A stretch of DNA of 31,937 nt, from assembly GCA_964406005.1 (NCBI GenBank), contig CAYOPZ010000036.1, positions 1 to 31,937 of the forward strand. The letters run 5' to 3'. This document shows, one piece after another, positions 16,910 to 24,200 of this stretch (position 1 is its first letter; the number at the start of each line of letters is the position of its first letter). A program made the translations under genes and the position numbers. The notes below the pieces were generated by a model. It ran no database searches. It saw only the letters and a program-made list of their open reading frames with translations, and was not told where the DNA came from. This stretch comes from CAYOPZ01 sp964406005. GTDB lineage: Bacteria; Bacteroidota; Bacteroidia; Bacteroidales; SM23-62.

Positions 16910-17955
16910 TGACAGTCATAAAGCCGGATCCCGAAATTGACGAGACATCAGAACTCTTCGAACATCACAGGATCGTGGTGGACAAGGGACAGAATCCCAT
17001 GAGGATTGACAAATACCTCGTTAACCGGCTGGAAAACGTTTCCAGGTCAAAGATCCAGGCTGCTGCCCAGGCAGGGAACATCCTTGTCGACAACAGGCAG
17101 GTTAAACCGAATTACAGGATAAAGGCGGAAGAAACGGTAAGTATCGTGCTTCCCCATCCTCCCAGGGAGACAGAGATCATCCCCGAAGATATTCCGCTGA
17201 ATATCATCCATGAAGATGAAGATATACTGGTGATCAACAAGGACGCGGGAATGGTGGTTCATCCGGGAGTAGGCAATTACAGCGGTACGCTGATCAATGC
17301 GCTTTATTTCCACTTCAGGGACCTGCCCCTGTTCCGGTCGGGACAGCTGCGTCCCGGACTGGTGCACCGCCTCGACAAGGATACCTCCGGGATACTGGTC
17401 GTCGCAAAGACGGAAATGGCCCTGAACCGTCTCTCCAGGCAGTTCTACAACCGGACCACCAGCCGGACATATCATGCACTGGTATGGGGAGACATGGACG
17501 GGACGGAAGGGCGTATCGATGGCCATATCGGCCGTGATCCCAGGGACCGTACAAAAATGCGCGTTTTCCCCGGGGGTGAACAGGGAAAACCCTCCGTTAC
17601 CCATTACAGGGTCCTGGAAAGGCTGGGATACCTGAACCTTCTGGAATGCACCCTTGAGACAGGCAGGACACACCAGATACGCGTGCACTTTCAATACATA
17701 AAACATCCCCTTTTCAATGACGGGACCTACGGCGGCGACCGGATCCTGAAAGGCACGACATTTACGAAATACAAGCAGTTCGTCCAGAATTGCTTTGCCA
17801 TCCTGCCCCGTCATGCACTGCACGCCAAATCACTGGGATTCAAGCATCCCGCCTCGGGAGAAGATATGTTTTTCGATTCGGATCTGCCCGGCGACATGTC
17901 CCTGGTGATCGAAAAGTGGCGGCGTTACACGGGGGGGCGCGGGACGGTATGGTAA
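16909..17955 (+). CDS. rluD: Large-subunit rRNA pseudouridine synthase, RluA/RluD family
   Basis: This enzyme isomerises uridine to pseudouridine in 23S rRNA (RluD: positions 1911/1915/1917 in E. coli). It has 348 residues: an S4 RNA-binding domain at about 30-85 (RIDKYLVNRLENVSRSKIQ) and the catalytic domain with HRLDKDTSG at 153-161 (catalytic Asp156). A later ETGRTHQIRVHF segment is the other family signature. It is translationally coupled to the T9SS protein by a one-base stop/start overlap. The family is certain; the exact uridines are inferred. Confidence 0.92.
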   Translation: MTVIKPDPEIDETSELFEHHRIVVDKGQNPMRIDKYLVNRLENVSRSKIQAAAQAGNILVDNRQVKPNYRIKAEETVSIVLPHPPRETEIIPEDIPLNIIHEDEDILVINKDAGMVVHPGVGNYSGTLINALYFHFRDLPLFRSGQLRPGLVHRLDKDTSGILVVAKTEMALNRLSRQFYNRTTSRTYHALVWGDMDGTEGRIDGHIGRDPRDRTKMRVFPGGEQGKPSVTHYRVLERLGYLNLLECTLETGRTHQIRVHFQYIKHPLFNDGTYGGDRILKGTTFTKYKQFVQNCFAILPRHALHAKSLGFKHPASGEDMFFDSDLPGDMSLVIEKWRRYTGGRGTVW

Positions 17956-17973
17956 GCGGAGCTGAAAAGCGAT

Positions 17974-17981
17974 TATATTTG
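17974..17981 (+). promoter_or_regulatory. Candidate -7 box for ddl
   Basis: TATATTTG is an exact match to TAnnTTTG, ending eight bases before the ddl start codon, so a transcript from it would be nearly leaderless. No good -33 element is seen. It would give ddl an internal promoter in addition to read-through from rluD. Confidence 0.4.
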
Positions 17982-17988
17982 TAAAGGG

Positions 17989-18969
17989 ATGAAAAAGAAC
18001 ATCGCGATCGTTACAGGGGGCGATTCATCCGAACTGGTGATCTCCCTGAAAAGTGCCGGGCAGGTCAGGCAAAACCTGGATCCCCTGAAATACAATTCCT
18101 GGATCGTGTACATCAGGGAGGACGACTGGCACGTAAAGACCGGGGAAAAATCCAGTGTCCCCGTGAACAGGGACAAATTCAGCTTTACACGGTATGGCAG
18201 GGAGATCCGTTTTGACTATGCATTTATCGCCATGCACGGCCCACCGGGTGAAAACGGACAGCTCCAGAAATACCTTGACGGTATCGGAATTCCCTACTCT
18301 TCATCCGGGGCTGAATCGCTGGCCCTTACCTTCAATAAATATGCAAGCAAATCCCTGCTCAGGGAGAAAGGTTATCCGACCGCCGATGCGGTTTTGCTGA
18401 GAAAGGGGGATGGGATCAGGCTGGAAAAAGTGCTGGACAAAGTCGGGCTTCCCTGTTTTATCAAACCCAATTGCGGAGGCTCGAGTTTCGGGGTGTCCAA
18501 AGTGACCGGGGAGGCGGATCTGGATCTGGCAGTGCAAAAGGCGCTCGAACAGGACGACGAGGTGCTGGTGGAAGCATTTGTCCCGGGTCCTGAACTTACC
18601 TGCGGGATGCTTAAAACACCCGGCAGGGAATTTATTTTCCCCGTGACCGAGATCGTAAGCAGGAATGTTTTCTTCGATTACGAGGCCAAATATACCGAGG
18701 GCATGGCAGAAGAAATCACGCCTGCCCGGATTGAGCGGAGGATTGCACGGAAATGCGGGGAAACCTCGTCAGCCATCTATGAGATCATGAATTGCAGGGG
18801 TCTCGTGAGAATCGATTTTATCCTGCATGAGGAAGAACTCTTTTTCCTCGAACTGAACGGGATCCCCGGCATGAGCAGGGAAAGCATCATCCCCAGGCAG
18901 ATACGCGCGCTCGGCCACACGGAAGGGGAGATATACAACCTTATCATTGAAAAAACGGCAGGCTGGTAA
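17989..18969 (+). CDS. ddl: D-alanine--D-alanine ligase
   Basis: Ddl joins two D-alanines with ATP to make the dipeptide end of peptidoglycan precursors. The 326-residue ATP-grasp enzyme shows GGDSSELVISLKS (10-22), the N-domain signature, then MHGPPGENGQLQ, the ATP-grasp loop KPNCGGSSFGVSKV, EAFVPGPELTCGML and the C-terminal FLELNGIPGMSRESIIPR with metal-binding Glu/Asn. All are intact. It starts 33 bases after rluD. With the PASTA protein three genes upstream it suggests a cell-wall theme. Confidence 0.94.
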   Translation: MKKNIAIVTGGDSSELVISLKSAGQVRQNLDPLKYNSWIVYIREDDWHVKTGEKSSVPVNRDKFSFTRYGREIRFDYAFIAMHGPPGENGQLQKYLDGIGIPYSSSGAESLALTFNKYASKSLLREKGYPTADAVLLRKGDGIRLEKVLDKVGLPCFIKPNCGGSSFGVSKVTGEADLDLAVQKALEQDDEVLVEAFVPGPELTCGMLKTPGREFIFPVTEIVSRNVFFDYEAKYTEGMAEEITPARIERRIARKCGETSSAIYEIMNCRGLVRIDFILHEEELFFLELNGIPGMSRESIIPRQIRALGHTEGEIYNLIIEKTAGW

Positions 18970-19023
18970 AAATATTATGTGGCCCGGAACGTCATTGAAT
19001 ACAGAACGCAATACCTGAATGCA

Positions 19024-19560
19024 ATGAACCCTGAAAAATCCACCCGCCACCACCGGGGCCGTCATGAAGGCCGGGAAGACCTGGCAGGTGAACACAGGGC
19101 CGGGGACGCCGGCCAGCTGATCCTGCTGTTACTTTTCTTATTCATCTGGGCAGCGGATTCCTTCATCCTGAAATACTCCACTTTCCTTGCAAGGGACATA
19201 AGCTGGTATTTCAGGATAATACCCGGTGCGATCGTCCTTATCGTTTCGGGAACCCTGGCCAAGGCAGGCCTGAACATTGTCTTCGGCGAGGTGCGGGAGA
19301 CGCCCGGCGTCATCACAAAAGGGGTCTTCGCTTTCGTCCGGCACCCGATCTACCTGGGAAGCATACTCTTTTACCTGGGGCTGATCTGCATGACCCTGTC
19401 GGTCATTTCGGCCGGTGTGTGGATCGTGATCATTCTCTTTTACAGGCACATCTCCCTTTACGAGGAGAAGATTCTCCTGCAACGCTTCGGAAAGGAATAT
19501 GAAGATTACAGGAAAAAGGTCCCCATGTTATTCCCGGGAATCGGACCCCGCTCCCTTTAG
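19024..19560 (+). CDS. Isoprenylcysteine carboxyl methyltransferase-like membrane protein
   Basis: The product has 178 residues from ATG 19024; a GTG at 18979 would add 15. A charged His/Arg/Glu-rich N-terminus is followed by three or four membrane helices. The C-terminal third carries the ICMT/PEMT-type SAM-binding pattern: GVFAFVRHPIYLGSILFYLG, then EEKILLQRFGKEYEDYRKKVP. Members methylate lipids or small hydrophobic substrates in bacteria; the substrate here is unknown. The stop codon overlaps the stop of the ssb 3' remnant on the other strand. It follows ddl by about 54 bases. Confidence 0.75.
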   Translation: MNPEKSTRHHRGRHEGREDLAGEHRAGDAGQLILLLLFLFIWAADSFILKYSTFLARDISWYFRIIPGAIVLIVSGTLAKAGLNIVFGEVRETPGVITKGVFAFVRHPIYLGSILFYLGLICMTLSVISAGVWIVIILFYRHISLYEEKILLQRFGKEYEDYRKKVPMLFPGIGPRSL

Positions 19561-19703
19561 TCCCCTTCCTTTTCCTCTTCCCGCTTCCCGTCGATAAAGA
19601 CGAAGTTGTCGCCGCTGATCTCGAAGGAATAGCGTTTAACGCCTTCCCTGTCCTCCCAGCTGTAGGACTGGATCTTGCCCCCGATATAGAAGGAGATGCC
19701 GAT
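19557..19703 (-). pseudogene. 3' remnant of a single-stranded DNA-binding protein gene
   Basis: Translated on the minus strand, 19700-19557 encodes about 47 residues that align without gaps to the C-terminal part of the intact ssb at 20527. Examples are IQSYSWEDREGVKRYSFEIS, then GDNFVFIDGKREE, ending in TAA. By hand about 37 of 47 residues match, so it is a diverged paralogue, not a fresh copy. The first two-thirds, including the start, is missing. The remnant joins the PIN gene directly: the PIN stop codon (19706-19704) is followed after one codon by the first homologous codon, and in the same frame. Confidence 0.85.
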
Positions 19704-20117
19704 TTAGCAATGCCTGGTCAAAAACTCAGAACAATTAAACACCTCAATTTCACTGAAGTAATAATCATCTTTATCTTCCGTGACAATAGCATTACAGGAT
19801 TGTTCGATAGCTGAATAGTATTCCAGACCATCTTCAAAATCATTAATCAGTGGATCGTCAGCTGTTTGCCTGGCAACAGAATCGTCAATGGTTGTCAGGC
19901 TGAAATTTTCCAATAAGGATTGAATTTTGTTTTTGGCAATTTTTTCTCCACTCTTCTTTGATGAGAAATAAAAAGCAATCGCCAGGCACAAAGGTGAAGT
20001 GAATAATTCAAACCGGTCGCTATTACCCAGGCTCAGGATCCGGGCAGAATAAATGAAAAGAGGATATTCTCTGTTGAATACTGAAATGATAACGTTAGCA
20101 TCAATAAATACCCTCAT
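19704..20117 (-). CDS. PIN-domain ribonuclease toxin (VapC-like)
   Basis: The 137-residue product begins MRVFIDANVIISVFN, with the first metal-binding Asp6. The central acids lie in DFEDGLEYYSA (93-103, Asp96) and IVTEDKDDYY (111-120), the other metal-ligand positions of PIN nucleases. The second conserved acid seen in classical VapC (near 40-45) is not obvious, as in the subfamily that pairs with DUF6364-type partners. It probably cleaves RNA when freed from its antitoxin. Its ATG overlaps the antitoxin stop (ATGA). The DNA is AT-richer than its neighbours, which suggests transfer. Its stop abuts the ssb remnant. Confidence 0.85.
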   Translation of the reverse strand: MRVFIDANVIISVFNREYPLFIYSARILSLGNSDRFELFTSPLCLAIAFYFSSKKSGEKIAKNKIQSLLENFSLTTIDDSVARQTADDPLINDFEDGLEYYSAIEQSCNAIVTEDKDDYYFSEIEVFNCSEFLTRHC

Positions 20118-20365
20118 TTCCTGGAATTATAATAATCTGTCCTGGTTTGTTTCCTGGAACGTCTGAGATATTGAGGTTCGCCTTCAGCCACACGTGAAAC
20201 CCAGTCTGCAATCGGCAGCTCTTCAAGGGATTTGTAGTCTCCTGAAGTAATGCTCCGGTATATAAATTCCGTCAAACGGGACAGGCTGATATTATTTGCT
20301 GCCGCAAAAGCTTTCGCTTTAATAATAACCTCCTGGTCAAAATGCAGTGTTAGCTTAGCATCCAT
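20114..20365 (-). CDS. DUF6364-like antitoxin
   Basis: The 83-residue product starts MDAKLTLHFDQEVIIKAKAF, then ANNISLSRLTEFIYRSI. This is a short beta-strand followed by two helices, the ribbon-helix-helix-like layout of the DUF6364 family, which is typically found upstream of PIN toxins in Bacteroidota. A basic, disordered-looking tail (RRSRKQTRTDYYNSRK) would wrap the toxin. The gene overlaps the toxin by four bases (ATGA), so both come from one mRNA. It likely binds the palindrome in its own promoter. Family assignment is by eye. Confidence 0.8.
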   Translation of the reverse strand: MDAKLTLHFDQEVIIKAKAFAAANNISLSRLTEFIYRSITSGDYKSLEELPIADWVSRVAEGEPQYLRRSRKQTRTDYYNSRK

Positions 20366-20377
20366 AATCTGTATTTT

Positions 20378-20411
20378 TTTTACGTCAAAAATATAAAACT
20401 ATTACGTAAAA
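20378..20411 (-). promoter_or_regulatory. Antitoxin promoter flanked by an inverted repeat (probable operator)
   Basis: TTTTACGT (20378-20385) and ACGTAAAA (20404-20411) form an 8-bp perfect inverted repeat with an 18-base spacer. On the minus strand the spacer holds TATTTTTG (20393-20386), an exact TAnnTTTG -7 box, about 20 bases before the antitoxin ATG. The layout fits autorepression by the antitoxin, as is usual for such pairs. Binding itself is inferred. Confidence 0.6.
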
Positions 20412-20468
20412 TAAAAAGATATACGACCGGAGTGAATTAGTATTAAGTGATTTCCAACATTCCGCTCC

Positions 20469-20499
20469 AACTTGAAGTCACAATTTGTGACCTCAAGTT
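20469..20499. repeat. 31-bp near-perfect palindrome between the toxin-antitoxin pair and ssb
   Basis: AACTTGA..GTCACAA and TTGTGAC..TCAAGTT pair over 14 of 15 positions around a single central base. It begins 28 bases past the ssb stop. There is no T-run on either side, so it is not a standard terminator. It could be a dimeric regulator's site, a dispersed palindromic element, or the scar of the event that brought the toxin-antitoxin pair. Confidence 0.65.
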
Positions 20500-20526
20500 C
20501 AGGAACTCATTTGGGATCAACGGGGT

Positions 20527-20886
20527 TTAATCTTCCTCTTTCACCTCTTCCCGCTTCCCGTCGATGAAGACGAAGTTGTCGCCGCTGATCTCGAAGGAGT
20601 AGCGCTTGTTGCCGTCCCTGTCTTCCCAGCTGGATGACTGGATCCTGCCTTCCACGTACAGGGGGATGCCCTTTTTTACATAGGCTTCCACGATGTCGGC
20701 GGCCCTGTTCCAGAATACCACGTTGTGCCATTCTGTCTTCTGGACCTGGTTTCCGTCCTTGTCGGTGTAAACTTCGTTGGTGGCCAGCGGGAACCGGGCC
20801 ACTTTGGTGGTTTCATTGATCTCGTTCACCCTGGGATCGTCGCCGACGTTCCCCATGAGGGTGACCTTGTTGATTCCTCTTTTCAT
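20527..20886 (-). CDS. ssb: Single-stranded DNA-binding protein (short form)
   Basis: SSB coats single-stranded DNA in replication, repair and recombination. This 119-residue protein is a bare OB fold: MKRGINKVTLMGNVGDDPRV at the start, then WHNVVFWNRAADIVEAYVKK, IQSSSWEDRDGNKRYSFEIS and GDNFVFIDG. It ends in KREEVKEED, without the glycine/glutamine-rich linker and the DDxxPF tip of classical SSBs, so it may bind partner proteins poorly or be a secondary SSB. Pieces of a related gene occur at 19557-19703 and 27583-27612. A weak -7 match (TACCTTAA) lies in its leader. Confidence 0.92.
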   Translation of the reverse strand: MKRGINKVTLMGNVGDDPRVNEINETTKVARFPLATNEVYTDKDGNQVQKTEWHNVVFWNRAADIVEAYVKKGIPLYVEGRIQSSSWEDRDGNKRYSFEISGDNFVFIDGKREEVKEED

Positions 20887-20954
20887 AGTTAATGATTTAA
20901 GGTAAATGAATAATTCTTCTCAATTCTTAATGACAGATAATAGGAATTATCGTA

Positions 20955-20985
20955 TTTGAAATCAATTCAGTTTTTTCATACCTTG
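20955..20985 (+). promoter_or_regulatory. Candidate promoter before the TIR fragment
   Basis: TTTG at 20955-20958 is followed after 20 bases by TACCTTG (20979-20985), one base short of the TAnnTTTG box, about 27 bases before the ATG at 21012. Spacing is right, the -7 box imperfect. If active it may still transcribe the broken gene and the downstream T9SS cargo gene. Confidence 0.4.
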
Positions 20986-21011
20986 TTTGAAATAAACCAA
21001 CCGGACGGATC

Positions 21012-21209
21012 ATGCCAAGCATCCTTCCAGGCTATGAATACGATATTTTCATAAGCCGCCGGCAAAAAGACAACAAATTCGACGGACGGGTCAGCAGGTT
21101 TGTGACTGACTTGCAAATTGAACTCGATGCCACCTTCAAAGAAGACATCAGTATCTATTCTAACGAGAATCCGTACTACGTGTGGGAGAAGTTGCACACG
21201 GGAAAGTAA
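21012..21209 (+). pseudogene. N-terminal fragment of a TIR-domain protein
   Basis: The open frame encodes 65 residues. LPGYEYDIFISRRQKDNKFD and FVTDLQIELDATFKEDISIY are the first strand, helix and second strand of the TIR domains that open large Bacteroidota signalling proteins (TIR plus cyclase or TPR modules). The family continues after ENP for over 100 more residues with the catalytic glutamate; here the frame ends at WEKLHTGK. Hence this is a truncated gene, not a functional NADase. The downstream cargo gene begins 18 bases later. The short product might still be made, as promoter and start look intact. Confidence 0.7.
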
Positions 21210-21227
21210 CCTGTAAAACATCCTGAA

Positions 21228-24200
21228 ATGAAAATTCAATCCGTATTCAAACCAGCCATCATTGTATTAATCACCTTGTTAATTCCTGTTTCAAACGTCT
21301 TTTCACAGACAATGACTGTATCAGGCGATATCAACCAGGATACGACATGGTCCGGAACTGTGAACGTAGTGGGGGATGTTAGGGTGATGGACCCCTATTC
21401 ACTGACCATCGAGCCGGGTACCACCATAGAATTCCAGGGTCATTATTTTCTTAAAATTTATGGGGATATCCAGGCAATCGGTACCGAAACGGACTCCATT
21501 GTTTTTACGGCAAGCAATCCGGTAACGGGCTGGAAAGGGATCCGCCTCAACAATACGACGTATGACGAAGGAGATTTCTGGTATTTACTTAGCAACAATG
21601 ATACATCCAACCTGAGTTACTGCCGGATAGAATATACACAGTCTTACCCTGCCATCTACGTACGCATTTTTACAAAAATCAATATCAGTCATTGTTTCTT
21701 CTATCGAAACCGGTCCAGCGGAACCGGAGGAAACGCCATCTGCGAACTCCAGGGAGGCGGGATCATTTCCGATTGTTATTTCCTGGAAAACACAAGCACG
21801 CACAATGATGAGGGCGGTGCACTCTACCTCGCTATTTCAGATGCCGCCCATACCATTAGAAACTGCACTTTTACAGGTAATTCAAACGATGACGGAGGGG
21901 CTGTCTATTTCTCAAGTTCCTTCGGAAGTATAGAAAATTGTATATTCCTGAACAACAGTGCCAGTTCGGAAGGGGGAGCCATTGTCCTTTCCAACAGCGA
22001 TGATGTTGTCCTTTCCAATAACCTGATCGTCAACAACAGCGCATCTCAGGGGGGAGGCATTTTCAACCGCGGGTCAAGTGCGATCCTGCTGAACAATACA
22101 ATTGCCAATAATGGTGCCTCCAACGAAGGCGGGGGCATCTACTTCGAGGCGAATACTGATGCCAGCTTCTATTCAAGTATTATCTGGGGAAATGAAGCTT
22201 CCGGGAGTGCAAATCAAATCTTTATCGATGATGACCGTTCGGATCCTTCATTTTACAATAGTGATCTCGAAGGAGGCTTTTCGTCCATCACACTGAGCCC
22301 GGGGATCGAGCTGACAGGAAGCTATGATGACAATATCCATTCGAACCCGCAATTCACAAATCCATCGACCGGCGTGGGTGCCGGTTCAGGATCACTGAGT
22401 GATGACTGGACGCTGAAATCCATTTCCCCGTGTATCAATGCCGGAACGACTGGGATGAGCGGAATTGAGATCCCTGAATTTGATCTTTCCGGCAGCCAGA
22501 GGATTGCTTTCGGGGAAATCGATATGGGTCCGTACGAGTTTTACAATGATGAACTGACCGCCGGCGGAACGATCAGCCAGGATGTTGTCTGGGCCGCGGA
22601 TACGGTGAAAGTGAACGCGGATGTTACCGTCGACAATGGGATTACCCTGACCATCCTTCCGGATGTTTATGTAGAATTCCAGGAAAACTGGGGACTGAAC
22701 ATCCAGGGCACACTAATTGCCGGGGGAAAGGAGGGGCATCCCATATTCTTCAGTGTAAAAGATACATCAGGTTTTGCATCCGGCTACACCCATACCGGGT
22801 GGAAAGGGATAAGGTTCGACAATACCTCCGAAAGCAACGATCTTTCGGAACTTGATTATGGGATCCTGGAATACGGCAAAAATATCCAGGGCGGAGTTAT
22901 TTATGTGAACAATTTCTCCAAACTTTCCGTCAGTAATTCCACGTTCAGGTATAATTATGCTTCGAGTAATGGCGGGGCAGTATATGGCCTGGATGCCGGC
23001 GTGGTTTTTGACGGATGCCATTTTCTGGAAAATACTTCCGGATCTCAGGGCGGAGCGATTTTCGGTCAGAATTCTGACATTACCGTTAAAAACACCCTCA
23101 TTACAGGAAATACAACAGGTGACGGGGGAGGTATCCATGGAAGGGAAGGCTGTGTTATCGTCATTGAAAATTCGCAGCTTGTTAATAACCGAACCGTCGA
23201 GGACCCGAACTGGTCACGCGGAGGTGCCATCGGTGTATACAATTTTACAGACCTCCGTATCCTGAACTCCATCATTGCCAACAATACCAGTAACGGCCTC
23301 GGCGGGGCCATATTTATCTGGGGCGGCAGCCTGATGGGTGTAAACTCCCTGATCGTGAACAATCTTTCGGACAGCAGCTATACCGGGGGCGTTTCATCGG
23401 TGGACGATGCGGATGTCTCATTATATAACTGTATTATCAGGGGAAATGAGGATGCTGGGTCTGACCTGCAAGTAAGTTATGACAATTTTGCGTCCCATTC
23501 CAATATTGAGCAAAACGATGTGAACGGCCCGGATAATATCAATACCGACCCGGAATTTTACATGCCTACTACGGGGGCCGGTTATAATTATGACGCTTTG
23601 TCAGCGGACTGGCGGCTGACCGATTTTTCACCCTGCATCAATACCGGGACCAATACCATCCCGGGTATCAGCCTGCCTGCCACAGACCTTGCAGGCAATC
23701 CCAGGGTCAACCTGGGCATTGTGGATATGGGCGTGTACGAACACCAGGGGGCTCCACCCGAGATCACCTACCAGCCTGACAACCTGATCCTCTGTGAAGG
23801 GAATGAGGCAGCCTTCCAGGTTCAGACCAGTGATACGGTACGCTTCCAATGGCAGAAGAACGGGTTCAATATTCCCGGTGCTACCGCCGGTCAGCTGATC
23901 CTGGATTCCATAAACATATCCGACCAGGGCAATTACAGGTGTGTGGTATGGAACGCCTATGATACGATTCTCAGCCACCCGGCTTACCTGTTTGTCGTGG
24001 AGATCCCTAAAATACTCCTGGAGCCGGAAGATACCTGGGTGGGTAAAAGCGGGCAGACCACCCTGCGTACCTATGCTTCAGGCAACAACCTGTCCTACCA
24101 GTGGCTGAAAGACAGTACAATCATCCCGGGAGCGGTCCTGCCCGACATTACCATTTCTGTTTACGACTCAACCGAAGAGGGGAAATATTCCTGCATCATA

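Noticed and set aside
20480..20490. CRP-type operator in the 31-bp palindrome
   Set aside because: The half-sites are in the reverse order (TCACA then TGTGA) with the wrong spacing for the classical CRP site.
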